From assembly GCA_003663295.1 (NCBI GenBank), contig QMZS01000025.1, positions 1-10,402 of the forward strand: DNA of 10,402 nucleotides. Reading direction: 5' to 3'. Within the stretch, counting starts at the first letter, position 1, and every line of letters begins with the position of its first letter. The notes under the pieces were generated by a model. It ran no database searches. It saw only the letters and a program-made list of their open reading frames with translations, and was not told the DNA's origin. Made by a program: the position numbers and the translations under genes. Shown one piece after another: positions 1 to 7,000 of the stretch. The stretch is from Candidatus Aenigmatarchaeota archaeon (GTDB lineage Archaea > Aenigmatarchaeota > Aenigmatarchaeia > QMZS01).

Positions 1-2
1 CA

Positions 3-3000
3 ACTTTAATTGGCAGGGATTATTCTTTTCAATATAATTACCTGAAAAAAGGAATTGATTTATTTAAGAGTTGGGGAATATATCCAAAAAGTTTTGTTCC
101 GGCTGCGGGACAGGCAGATGACACAACAATTCAGGTTGTAAAGGACTTAGATTTTCACACAATTTATGATGGGATTTATATAAATTTAACTTCAAATATT
201 AATCCTTTGGTTTTAGTAAATCAATTGCATTTATGTGAATCTAATGGAATGGGGCCTGATTGCAGGTTTAAATCTTATAAATTAATTGAACCGGAAATTG
301 AACAAAAAATACAGCAACAGGGTGCGGCATTAGTGATGTACCATATGCAGGATTTTGAAAGCAAAAACCATGGCAGGGATATTAATAAAATAAATGATTT
401 AATTGTTCTTGTAAATAAACTAAAACAGAATGGTTACACTTTAATGACTATTGAACAATATTATCAATACAGATTTAAAGACCAGCATATTTGCGGCAAC
501 AAGATAATTGAAATAACTGAAGAATGCGATGATGGTAATTTAATTAATGGGGATGGGTGCGATAATAATTGTGAAACAGAACCTTTGCAGGTTTATCTTG
601 TTCCTTACGTAGGTGATATTGATGGAGATATTAATCCGGATTGGTACTTTTTTTATGAGCAGATCGGGAGATGGCATAATAACAACTCAATTCCCGCAGG
701 ATTTAGTTTTTATCCAATGACAATGAATGACAATCAATTTAACAGGATTGTTGCAGAATTGTATTCAAGCGATTATATTGAACTTATAATTAAAGGAGAA
801 GCGGAAGTCAATGGAACTCCAATCGATATTATGAATTATTCTGAAATGCGTAATGTAATTCATGAATGGCGGGGCAATTTTGTTAAAAAAATGAAAGAAA
901 TGGGTTATTCCAAGGTAAAAGCGCCGACAAGTTACAACCAGCGACTTGCAGAGTTTACAGAAACAATAAGAAATGCAACTCATGATGAGGGATTTAAAAT
1001 CTATTTTGACCAGTATATAAGCGGGCATGGGTATATTGAGCCTTTGCCCGACTATGATATCTTGCAATATTCAGTCAGCTTCACGGAAAGCGGAAAAGCA
1101 GGACCAGATGAAAACTTCAGCGCGCCGGAAAAAATAATTCAGGAAATTCTTAGTTTCACCAATAACCATATGGTATCTATAAATAATATAAAAGTAGTTC
1201 CTTTATTGTGCCATCAGCAAGACTTTAAAATAAATGAAACTTCTTCTGTGGTTGATAAAGAAAAATGGGATATTTATACAAAAGTATTGCTTGCTGTAAA
1301 GAATGACCCAAGAATTAAATTAATAAGACCTACGGATATTTATAATGCAAGACATTCAGGAATATTTTGCGGGGATAATATAATTAATGGAGAAGAAGAA
1401 TGCGATGATGGCAATTTAATTAGCGGAGATGGCTGCAATAGTAAATGCAGGATTGAAGAACTGCCAATATGTCAGTATGCCCTGTTTGCAAAGGCAACAG
1501 ATGAGTTGCCAGGATATGAATCTAATTATTCAACAGGAATTCCTGATTCAAAAGGAATCTGCAAAACAGAACCCACTCAGCATAAATCCTGGCAAAAAAC
1601 AAACTGGAATATAACGGCGAATTTAACTCTTACATTTCAAGAACCGATATATCCGGATGATTTGACGGTATTTGGCGACTATGATTTATGCATTAACAGA
1701 CTCTGGTTATGGAGAAATGATGCGTGGTATCTTGCGCAGAAAGGGGCGATTGATAAGAGTATAGATGCTAATTGCTCTATAAATTATAAATTTAGCATAT
1801 TGAATTTCAAAACAGATAAGATTAAATTAGAAACCTGCAGCTGGTCATGGTCTGCAATAGATGCAGTAAAACTATGCGGTTCAAAAAAATCATTTCCAAA
1901 GATAAATATAATAAATCCTTTGCAGGATCAGATAATTGATAATTCTTCCAGTGGAATAACACTTAAAATTTCCACAGATGTTAAATCAGAATGTGAATAC
2001 AGTTTTGACAAAGATTTTAATTTTGGGGCGGGCATTAAATTATCAACAACCAAGGGATTAACGCACACATTTTATTTAAATAAACTTTCTTCAACTGAGC
2101 AAATAGAAATTTATTATAAATGCAAGGGAGTTGATAATGGAAAAGTAAATCCTTATGGAAAAATGCACAGATTTCAATTCAAAGAATTAGATAAGCCCTT
2201 TATTGAGGTGTGCAATTGGCATAATTGTTTTGAGGGGGCGGTATCAATATCTGATGATGATGGTTATCATAATGCATTAGGAAAAGTTAAAGCAGTATGC
2301 AGCAAAGAACTGGAAAAGAGAAACTTGAAAGGAACTTATTTCCTTGCTTTTACAGAGACCTATAATTCTTCTGACTGGAATATCTGGAAAAAAGTTTATG
2401 AATATGGGCATGAAATCGGAGGTCATACAATATACCACAATTGCAGTTATTCCCAGAACGAAGATTATTTCAGGAAAGATAAACAGGAAAATGTTGAGGA
2501 TATATTAAGCAATGTTGGGTTGCCAAAAAAAGAACTGGTTTCATTTGCATGGCCCTGTGGGGTTACTTCTCAGCAATACCAGAAATGGCTTTCTGATTAT
2601 TATTTATTTGCAAGAGGTTACCACATAAATTTAATAGAATCAAAAAACCCTGAAAATTTTTTGAATTATAGAAGCATCAATTCTGTCGGGTATGGGGAAA
2701 TGCCACTAGACATATATCTGTTGGCTGATGTTGCGGAAAATCATCAGGATTGGATAAATTATGTTTACCATGATTCATGCGATAACCCTGAATTATTTGA
2801 TTATCTCTTAATCAAAAATTTATGGGTTGAAACAATCGGAACAATATCCAAATATATAACCGAAAGAAATTCAGTTAATATGCAGAATGTTGCAGTTACC
2901 CCAACAGGAGTGAAATTTGATTTAACCAGTGATTTGAATACAACAAGGTTTGATAAGGAATTGACCTTAAATATATATACTGGAAACGGAACTGTTGACA

Positions 3001-4337
3001 GTATCAAGGTAAATGGAATAAATACCAAAATTACTCAGTTCACACGAGGCGGTCAGTTATATATCAAATTTAATGTGCCTTCCTCAAAAATCAATGAAAT
3101 CGAAGTTGTCGGTCTGAAAGTTGAAATACCTTATTGCGGGGATGGCAAAGTAAACCAAAAAAACGAAGAATGCGATGACGGAAATTTAATTAGCGGAGAG
3201 GGTTGCAATAGTAATTGTAAATTAGAATCTTTAAAACAAACAGAAGATTCAGAACAAATCTATGTGCTTTTATATATTGGAAATATTGATGGCACAGCTT
3301 CTCCAGAATGGTATCCTTTTTATGACAAACTCACAAGTTATTTTGAAAATAATAAACTCCCCATATTATTTAGTTTCTTTCCTGAAGGTATCCGTGTAGA
3401 TGGTGAATTTGCGAATATCTTTAAAAGAATGTATTTAGCTGAAAATATAGAATTAAGTCAAAAGGGATTTACAATGAACGAAACGGAAAAACACCTTGAT
3501 AAATTATCTTTAGAAGAACAGAGACATACAATTAAATATGGGAGATTTTATTTTATCGAAGGAATGAAAAAGATTTTGGGAACAGAAAATATAAAGATAC
3601 CTGTTACTTACATTGCACCTTATGGAAGATTTACAAATACAACGAGACAGGTTCTTGAAGAACTTGGTTTCAGGACTAATTTTGGTTTGTATTATCCAGA
3701 TGATTTAAAACCCGTTGAAAGTACGAAAACACTCGACAGTTTTCAGTATGGTGTTAGTTTTACAGTCAGCGGTTCTGCTGGAAGGGAAACCATATTTAAA
3801 GAATCCGACCAGATAATTGAAGAGATATTTTCTCTTGACCGATTGGATGTTGAGATGGTTGAGATTAATGGCAGAAAAGTTATCCCTTTATACGCGCATC
3901 AGGTGGATTTTGAAGATAAAATTACACATGGAAAAATTGATGAAGTTAAATGGAATGTCTATAAAAAAACTATTTCGAAATTACTTGCAAATTCAAGTGT
4001 GGTTTTTGTAACTCCAAATCAGGTATGGAATTTAAGACATCCTGTTTGTGTCCCAACAGGAATATCAGAAAGTTTTTGCAATGGGATTGACGATGATTGC
4101 GATGGAATTATAGATGAAGAATGCAAAGGTGAAATTTATGAAGGATTAATATATATACCAAATGACAATTTAAGAGCAACATCCAAATTGGTTTGGAATA
4201 TATTGGAATCTTCGGTTGATGATTTTTATACCTGGGAATATGGGGTGCTCACAGGCATATTGCTTACGATAATTTTGATTAGCACAATAAATAAACAGAG
4301 CAAAAAGAAAACTGAATATACCGAAGAATTGATATAA
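3..4337 (+). CDS. Giant membrane-anchored surface protein with one active-looking NodB/CE4 deacetylase domain and three degenerate copies (5' partial)
   Basis: The reading frame is open from base 3, so the true start lies off the window; a start inside (for example TTG 207) would cut a domain. Residues are numbered codon start/3; 1444 are visible. Order: a deacetylase-like unit (1-157, with FVPAAG and YHMQDF); DUF4215-like Cys motif (164-191); a second degenerate unit (195-455); second Cys motif (456-482); a Trp/Cys-rich probable beta-sandwich (488-628); an Ig-like domain (about 630-732); a NodB domain (about 740-960) with metal motif SDDDGY (Asp751-753), HTIYH (His808, His812), FAWPCG (848-853) and YHDSC (His923); a beta-rich segment; third Cys motif (1045-1072); a third degenerate unit (1083-1350) with APYGRF but no HxxxH; an acidic MopE-like motif CNGIDDDCDGIIDEEC (1359-1374); and a TM helix (about 1413-1430) with a Lys-rich tail. 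CE4 enzymes remove N- or O-acetyl groups from polysaccharides. The inferred role is glycan modification or binding outside the cell; the substrate is unknown. Confidence 0.85.
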   Translation, partial: TLIGRDYSFQYNYLKKGIDLFKSWGIYPKSFVPAAGQADDTTIQVVKDLDFHTIYDGIYINLTSNINPLVLVNQLHLCESNGMGPDCRFKSYKLIEPEIEQKIQQQGAALVMYHMQDFESKNHGRDINKINDLIVLVNKLKQNGYTLMTIEQYYQYRFKDQHICGNKIIEITEECDDGNLINGDGCDNNCETEPLQVYLVPYVGDIDGDINPDWYFFYEQIGRWHNNNSIPAGFSFYPMTMNDNQFNRIVAELYSSDYIELIIKGEAEVNGTPIDIMNYSEMRNVIHEWRGNFVKKMKEMGYSKVKAPTSYNQRLAEFTETIRNATHDEGFKIYFDQYISGHGYIEPLPDYDILQYSVSFTESGKAGPDENFSAPEKIIQEILSFTNNHMVSINNIKVVPLLCHQQDFKINETSSVVDKEKWDIYTKVLLAVKNDPRIKLIRPTDIYNARHSGIFCGDNIINGEEECDDGNLISGDGCNSKCRIEELPICQYALFAKATDELPGYESNYSTGIPDSKGICKTEPTQHKSWQKTNWNITANLTLTFQEPIYPDDLTVFGDYDLCINRLWLWRNDAWYLAQKGAIDKSIDANCSINYKFSILNFKTDKIKLETCSWSWSAIDAVKLCGSKKSFPKINIINPLQDQIIDNSSSGITLKISTDVKSECEYSFDKDFNFGAGIKLSTTKGLTHTFYLNKLSSTEQIEIYYKCKGVDNGKVNPYGKMHRFQFKELDKPFIEVCNWHNCFEGAVSISDDDGYHNALGKVKAVCSKELEKRNLKGTYFLAFTETYNSSDWNIWKKVYEYGHEIGGHTIYHNCSYSQNEDYFRKDKQENVEDILSNVGLPKKELVSFAWPCGVTSQQYQKWLSDYYLFARGYHINLIESKNPENFLNYRSINSVGYGEMPLDIYLLADVAENHQDWINYVYHDSCDNPELFDYLLIKNLWVETIGTISKYITERNSVNMQNVAVTPTGVKFDLTSDLNTTRFDKELTLNIYTGNGTVDSIKVNGINTKITQFTRGGQLYIKFNVPSSKINEIEVVGLKVEIPYCGDGKVNQKNEECDDGNLISGEGCNSNCKLESLKQTEDSEQIYVLLYIGNIDGTASPEWYPFYDKLTSYFENNKLPILFSFFPEGIRVDGEFANIFKRMYLAENIELSQKGFTMNETEKHLDKLSLEEQRHTIKYGRFYFIEGMKKILGTENIKIPVTYIAPYGRFTNTTRQVLEELGFRTNFGLYYPDDLKPVESTKTLDSFQYGVSFTVSGSAGRETIFKESDQIIEEIFSLDRLDVEMVEINGRKVIPLYAHQVDFEDKITHGKIDEVKWNVYKKTISKLLANSSVVFVTPNQVWNLRHPVCVPTGISESFCNGIDDDCDGIIDEECKGEIYEGLIYIPNDNLRATSKLVWNILESSVDDFYTWEYGVLTGILLTIILISTINKQSKKKTEYTEELI
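492..572 (+). repeat. DUF4215-like Cys-rich repeat, copy 1
   Basis: This copy encodes Cys-Gly, then EECDDGNLINGDGCDNNC. It links the first and second deacetylase-like units. Four Cys plus Asp/Asn-rich turns suggest a small disulfide-bonded, perhaps metal-binding module of the kind found in secreted bacterial and archaeal proteins. Confidence 0.75.
1368..1448 (+). repeat. DUF4215-like Cys-rich repeat, copy 2
   Basis: This copy encodes CGD, then EECDDGNLISGDGCNSKC. At the DNA level the core gaatgcgatgatgg...aatttaatta is almost the same as copy 1, which points to recent duplication or gene conversion. It separates the second deacetylase-like unit from the Trp/Cys-rich domain. Confidence 0.75.
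3135..3218 (+). repeat. DUF4215-like Cys-rich repeat, copy 3
   Basis: This copy encodes CGDGKVNQ, then EECDDGNLISGEGCNSNC. It is closest to copy 2 (shared aatttaattagcggaga) and has one extra codon in its first loop. It precedes the third degenerate deacetylase-like unit. Confidence 0.75.
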
Positions 4338-4359
4338 TTAAATTCAATCAAACTGTGTT

Positions 4360-5481
4360 ATGAATAAACTATTTTCCGCAAGTTTCACACTTGCAGGAAC
4401 AATTATCGGCGCAGGGGTTCTTGGTTTACCTTATGTAATAGGACAATCAGGTTTTTTAATTGGTCTGGGCTGGATGGTTATAATAGGTCTTCTTACTCTT
4501 TTGGTCTATCTGATGCTCGGGGAAATAACCCTGAGAACAAAGGAACCCCACCAGCTTCCAGGTCTGGCTGAAAAATATATTGGGAAGAAAATGAAGCACC
4601 TTATTGCATTTCTTTCCATATCTTGGATGTATGGTTCCCTGATTGCTTATGTGCAGGGAAGCGGGGAATTAATTAATTCTATTTTTGGGATACATCCTTT
4701 TATAGCAAAATTAATATTCTTTGTTCCTTTCTCAATAATTGTTTATTTTGGGGTTAGGGGTGTGGAAGAAACCGAATACTTAATGACTCCGGTAATAATT
4801 TTCAGCATTCTTCTTTTATCTATTGCCAGTCTTTTTTATTTTGAGCCATCAAATATTTTAAAAATGGAAATGTCAAATTATCTTGCTCCCGTCGGAATAA
4901 TAATGTTTGCGCTTGCTGGAATGTCCGCAATCCCGCAGATGAAAGAAATTCTGTGGAAAGAAAAAAAGAAATTAAAGAAAAGTATTTTGATTGGATTCTC
5001 AATCCCGTTTTTTACTTACATTGTGTTTACCATGATTTGCATAGGCGCTCTTGGGAGTAATATCTCAGAAGTTGCAACAATCAGTTTAGGAGAACAATAT
5101 GGGACTTTCTTTCTCGTTTTCGGCAATTTATTTGCATTTGTTGCGATGGCAACCTGTTTTGTTTCCTTAGGGAATTCCTTGATTGAGGTTTATAATCAGG
5201 ATTATGGGATGAGTAAAAATATTTCTTACCTTGGAGCAATGCTCCCCGCATTAATTGCTTTTTTTGGGGTTTCAAGTTTTACTGAAATATTGTCTCTTAC
5301 AGGATGTTTGTTTATTGCCCCATTAATGGTCTCGATTGTGTATCTATTTATAAAAACTCGGGAAAAAGGTGAGAGAAAACCAGAATATGAGTTAAAAATC
5401 CCTGATTGGACTTTGTGGACAATTACTTTGTTCTTTGTGTTTGCCACAGCTTTGGTTGGGTGGCAGTTTTTGCTGTTTTAA
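4360..5481 (+). CDS. Amino-acid permease of the aromatic/hydroxy amino-acid transporter type
   Basis: A 373-residue, very hydrophobic protein with about 11 predicted membrane helices. The first helix carries GTIIGAGVLGLP, the unwound glycine-rich substrate-binding signature of the APC superfamily, specifically the branch with Trp/Tyr permeases and SdaC/TdcC-like transporters. The length fits that branch (about 370-420). It probably imports an amino acid coupled to H+ or Na+; the substrate cannot be read from sequence. It starts 22 bases after the surface-protein stop in the same direction, so the two may be co-transcribed. No clear Shine-Dalgarno precedes the ATG; a GTG 5 bases upstream is out of frame. 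DPANN archaea often lack amino-acid biosynthesis, so an importer fits such a host, but that is context only. Confidence 0.85.
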   Translation: MNKLFSASFTLAGTIIGAGVLGLPYVIGQSGFLIGLGWMVIIGLLTLLVYLMLGEITLRTKEPHQLPGLAEKYIGKKMKHLIAFLSISWMYGSLIAYVQGSGELINSIFGIHPFIAKLIFFVPFSIIVYFGVRGVEETEYLMTPVIIFSILLLSIASLFYFEPSNILKMEMSNYLAPVGIIMFALAGMSAIPQMKEILWKEKKKLKKSILIGFSIPFFTYIVFTMICIGALGSNISEVATISLGEQYGTFFLVFGNLFAFVAMATCFVSLGNSLIEVYNQDYGMSKNISYLGAMLPALIAFFGVSSFTEILSLTGCLFIAPLMVSIVYLFIKTREKGERKPEYELKIPDWTLWTITLFFVFATALVGWQFLLF

Positions 5482-5493
5482 ATTGCGGAAAAA

Positions 5494-5760
5494 TTAAATT
5501 TCAACCCAATCCTTATAGGCATATTTGCAGGTTATTGGCTCTTTTTTATCTTTGATTGGATGTGGACAACCCGCATATCCCATACTAATTTTTAAGTCAT
5601 TTAATTTATCTTCAGTTAAATCAGATATATTACTTAAATTTAGAATGGCTGAAGCTAAAGTATATCTCCCGTAAACTGTTCTATTATCTCCAATTACATA
5701 TATCAATTCAGGCCGACCTCCAAAAGGACAAGCACCTTGATAAAGCTCATCTGTTTTCAT
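5494..5760 (-). CDS. Small unrecognised protein with three cysteines
   Basis: An 88-residue soluble protein that I do not recognise. Its Cys residues are C11 (in ACPFGGRPEL), C65 (in AGCPHP) and C78 (in ITCKYAY). CPFGG resembles the first half of a zinc-ribbon knuckle (CPxCGG), but the second Cys is missing, so metal binding is doubtful. No signal peptide or membrane segment is seen. The frame is closed by an in-frame TAA 11 codons before the ATG, and no alternative start lies between. A strong ggaggt sits about 39 bases upstream (5799-5804, minus strand), too far to serve this ATG. It follows the membrane protein at 5818-6309 by 57 bases on the same strand and could share its transcript. Its stop is 12 bases from the convergent permease stop. 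Confidence 0.6.
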   Translation of the reverse strand: MKTDELYQGACPFGGRPELIYVIGDNRTVYGRYTLASAILNLSNISDLTEDKLNDLKISMGYAGCPHPIKDKKEPITCKYAYKDWVEI

Positions 5761-5817
5761 ATCATAGTTAGGTGATAAAACTTTAAATCTATTTTATTAC
5801 CTCCACTTTGTATTTAA

Positions 5818-6309
5818 TTATGAGGTGGTTGCAGCACCACCAGGCCATTCTTTTAATTTTGAGCCAACACTCAAAATCAGAACCACAAAAACAAGCCCGG
5901 TAATTAACAAAATATCATCAGAGGAAATCATTGAACCTGAGGGCAATGGAATTGACTGGTAAACCGTCATAAACACAAGGAACAAGATACCTATTGCAAT
6001 TAACATTTCCCAGGTTGCAGCGGATTTATTTTGATTATTTTTTTCAAGAAGCAAGTTTTTGAGCAGTACAAACACAAAAAGAACAATAAACAAAATGCAG
6101 AGGTAAGGAAGCCAGGAATATAATAAGGCTACATAAGCTTCGGAAATCAGGGAAAACAAAGCCATGGATATGGCAATCAGACCATTTACCTCTTTCTTGT
6201 CAAATATCTTTGAAATCGAAAGAACCCCGAAAACAAGGGCAAATGTGAATATTAAGGGAATTATGTAATAAATATATCCAGAGAGCATCCCTGAGGAGAA
6301 GAATACCAT
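5818..6309 (-). CDS. Small multi-pass membrane protein, DPANN-type, function unknown
   Basis: A 163-residue hydrophobic protein with four or five predicted membrane helices (roughly residues 10-31, 42-60, 63-88, 101-119 and 132-148). A short charged loop SKIFDKKEVN follows helix 1, and a Lys/Asn-rich loop EKNNQNKSA separates the first and second halves. It ends in a soluble Pro/Gly/Ala/Thr tail. The layout recalls small helical membrane proteins often found in Woesearchaeota-like genomes; this is from memory of the pattern, not a database match. No catalytic motif is visible. The ATG is only 29 bases from the divergent tRNA-Glu gene, so the leader must be very short or absent. The 88-residue gene lies downstream on the same strand. 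Confidence 0.7.
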   Translation of the reverse strand: MVFFSSGMLSGYIYYIIPLIFTFALVFGVLSISKIFDKKEVNGLIAISMALFSLISEAYVALLYSWLPYLCILFIVLFVFVLLKNLLLEKNNQNKSAATWEMLIAIGILFLVFMTVYQSIPLPSGSMISSDDILLITGLVFVVLILSVGSKLKEWPGGAATTS

Positions 6310-6338
6310 AAATTAACTATTTTAATATTAACATTTAT
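6310..6338. promoter_or_regulatory. Shared A/T-only-like divergent promoter spacer
   Basis: These 29 bases separate the membrane-protein ATG (minus strand) from the first base of tRNA-Glu (plus strand) and are almost pure A/T. Archaeal TATA boxes lie about 25 bases before the transcription start. For the tRNA this puts one near aaattaac (6309-6316), overlapping the opposite gene's start. On the minus strand, ttaatattaaa is a candidate. The exact boxes are uncertain. Confidence 0.4.
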
Positions 6339-6362
6339 GCCCCTGTAGTCTAGCTCGGTTAA

Positions 6363-6392
6363 ACCCTTAAAGAAAAAATTAAAGGGAATCAT
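6363..6392 (+). other. D-loop tRNA intron with textbook bulge-helix-bulge
   Basis: A 30-nt intron. GGTT (6357-6360) pairs with AATC (6387-6390) as a 4-bp central helix. It is flanked by a 3-nt bulge AAA (6361-6363) leading into inner helix CCCTT/AAGGG (6364-6368, 6382-6386), and by a 3-nt bulge ATG (6391-6393). The archaeal splicing endonuclease cuts after the second bulge base, giving AA^A and AT^G. Joining leaves ...GGTTAA-GGAT, a normal D-loop and D stem. The outer helix is short (CT with AG). Confidence 0.85.
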
Positions 6393-6429
6393 GGATACCG
6401 GCCTCTCGAGCCGGTGACCCGGGTTCAAA

Positions 6430-6504
6430 TGAGGCTTTTCTTTTAAAAAGAAAAACCCTCAAGCCAAAATAAAAATAATTCATATATCCTTGAGGCATTG
6501 AAAC
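6430..6504 (+). other. T-loop tRNA intron with relaxed splice motif
   Basis: A 75-nt intron inside the T-loop. Exonic TTCA(A) (6424-6428) pairs with TTGAA (6498-6502), and ACT (6503-6505) forms a 3-nt bulge against the T stem. Cutting after AC on the 3' side and after A6429 on the 5' side yields T-loop TTCAAAT; shifting both cuts by one base gives the same product, so the exact borders are ambiguous. Within the intron, two stems are possible (6433-6443 with 6447-6457; 6457-6463 with 6489-6495). A classical inner helix next to the 5' bulge is not clear, so the motif is relaxed. Confidence 0.8.
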
Positions 6505-6601
6505 TCCCGGCAGGGGCAATTTATTAATTCTTCTCAATTCATATACCTTCAAAAACCATAAAATTATGAAAACTAAAATAAATTAAAAAGGTAAACCAAA
6601 C

Positions 6602-6886
6602 ATGGAAGAAATAAGAAGAATCAAAAAGATTATAGTCCCAATACTTAAACGAAATGATATTGTAAAAGCTGAAATATTCGGTTCTTATGCTAGAGGAGAA
6701 GCTAAAAAAAGAAGCGACTTAGATATTTTAATTAAGTTTAAAGGCAGAAAAAGCCTTTTGGACCTTGCTGGAGTGGAGATTGAACTGGAAGAAAAAACTG
6801 GAAAAAAAGTGGATGTGGTTAAATATTGCACCATCCATCCCCGTTTAAAAAATCAAATACTTCATGAGGAGATTAGAATAATATGA
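6602..6886 (+). CDS. mntA: Minimal nucleotidyltransferase (MNT), antitoxin of a HEPN/MNT toxin-antitoxin pair
   Basis: A 94-residue protein of the MNT (Pol-beta fold) family. The motif GSYARGEAKKRSDLD matches GSx10DxD, with metal-binding Asp39 and Asp41 and a third carboxylate in KKVDVVKY. Size and spacing are complete for the family. In studied HEPN/MNT systems (type VII), the MNT protein neutralises the HEPN RNase toxin by adding AMP to a Tyr near its active site. Its stop overlaps the next start as ATGA, the usual operon arrangement with the HEPN gene, but that partner is broken here. A weak Shine-Dalgarno aaaggt (6587-6592) lies 9 bases before the ATG. Either it is an orphan antitoxin or it acts on another HEPN protein elsewhere. 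The symbol is given by family, not by orthology. Confidence 0.88.
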   Translation: MEEIRRIKKIIVPILKRNDIVKAEIFGSYARGEAKKRSDLDILIKFKGRKSLLDLAGVEIELEEKTGKKVDVVKYCTIHPRLKNQILHEEIRII

Positions 6887-6973
6887 AAAGAGATGTTAAG
6901 ATTTTCCTGTTGAATATTAAAGATTGTATTGAAAATTCTGGATGAACTGGAAAAGGACAAAAAAGGAATCTAA
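6883..6973 (+). pseudogene. Remnant of HEPN toxin gene (HepT-like), internally deleted and frameshifted
   Basis: The ATG overlaps the MNT stop as ATGA. The frame encodes MKRDVKIFLLNIKDCIE, the usual start of a HepT-type HEPN protein, then stops at TGA 6943-6945 after 20 codons. In the +1 frame from 6932 the sequence reads KILDELEKDKKGI and stops at 6971-6973, resembling the charged C-terminal helix of such proteins. The roughly 90 central residues, including the RNase motif Rx4-6H, are gone. The parsimonious reading is a deletion joining the two ends out of frame, so no active toxin can be made. The family assignment of the N-terminal piece rests on its position and pattern. Confidence 0.65.
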
Positions 6974-7000
6974 ATAACACAAATACTTTTATAATTAATT

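Larger units (their letters stand above)
6339..6518 (+). tRNA. tRNA-Glu(CUC) interrupted by two introns
   Basis: The acceptor strands GCCCCTG (6339-6345) and CAGGGGC (6511-6517) pair perfectly, with discriminator A6518. TA fills positions 8-9. The D stem is GTCT (6348-6351) with GGAT (6393-6396), including two G-U pairs. The anticodon stem CCGGC/GCCGG (6398-6402, 6410-6414) holds loop CTCTCGA with anticodon CTC (6405-6407), which reads GAG (Glu). A four-base variable loop follows. The T stem is CCGGG (6419-6423) with CCCGG (6506-6510) around loop TTCAAAT. Removing 6363-6392 and 6430-6504 leaves exactly 75 nt, a standard tRNA with an 11-base D-loop containing GG. CCA is not encoded. No intron sits at the common 37/38 site. 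tRNA-Glu also supplies glutamyl-tRNA for Gln-tRNA formation in archaea. Confidence 0.93.

Noticed and set aside
765..1067. Minus-strand open frame within the surface-protein gene
   Set aside because: Low-complexity antisense frame over a clearly coding plus-strand domain, with no motif and no start context.
207..4337. TTG at 207 as the true start of the surface protein
   Set aside because: The same frame is open back to base 3 and encodes sequence continuous with the first deacetylase-like unit (for example FVPAAG), so the gene starts outside the window.
6433..6463. The A/T-rich hairpin after the anticodon arm as a tRNA terminator
   Set aside because: It lies inside the T-loop intron, because the T-stem and acceptor 3' strands are found downstream at 6506-6517.
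6565..6585. A short leader-peptide-like frame (ATG, six codons) before the MNT gene
   Set aside because: Only six codons with A/T-driven composition (MKTKIN) and no regulatory structure around it.
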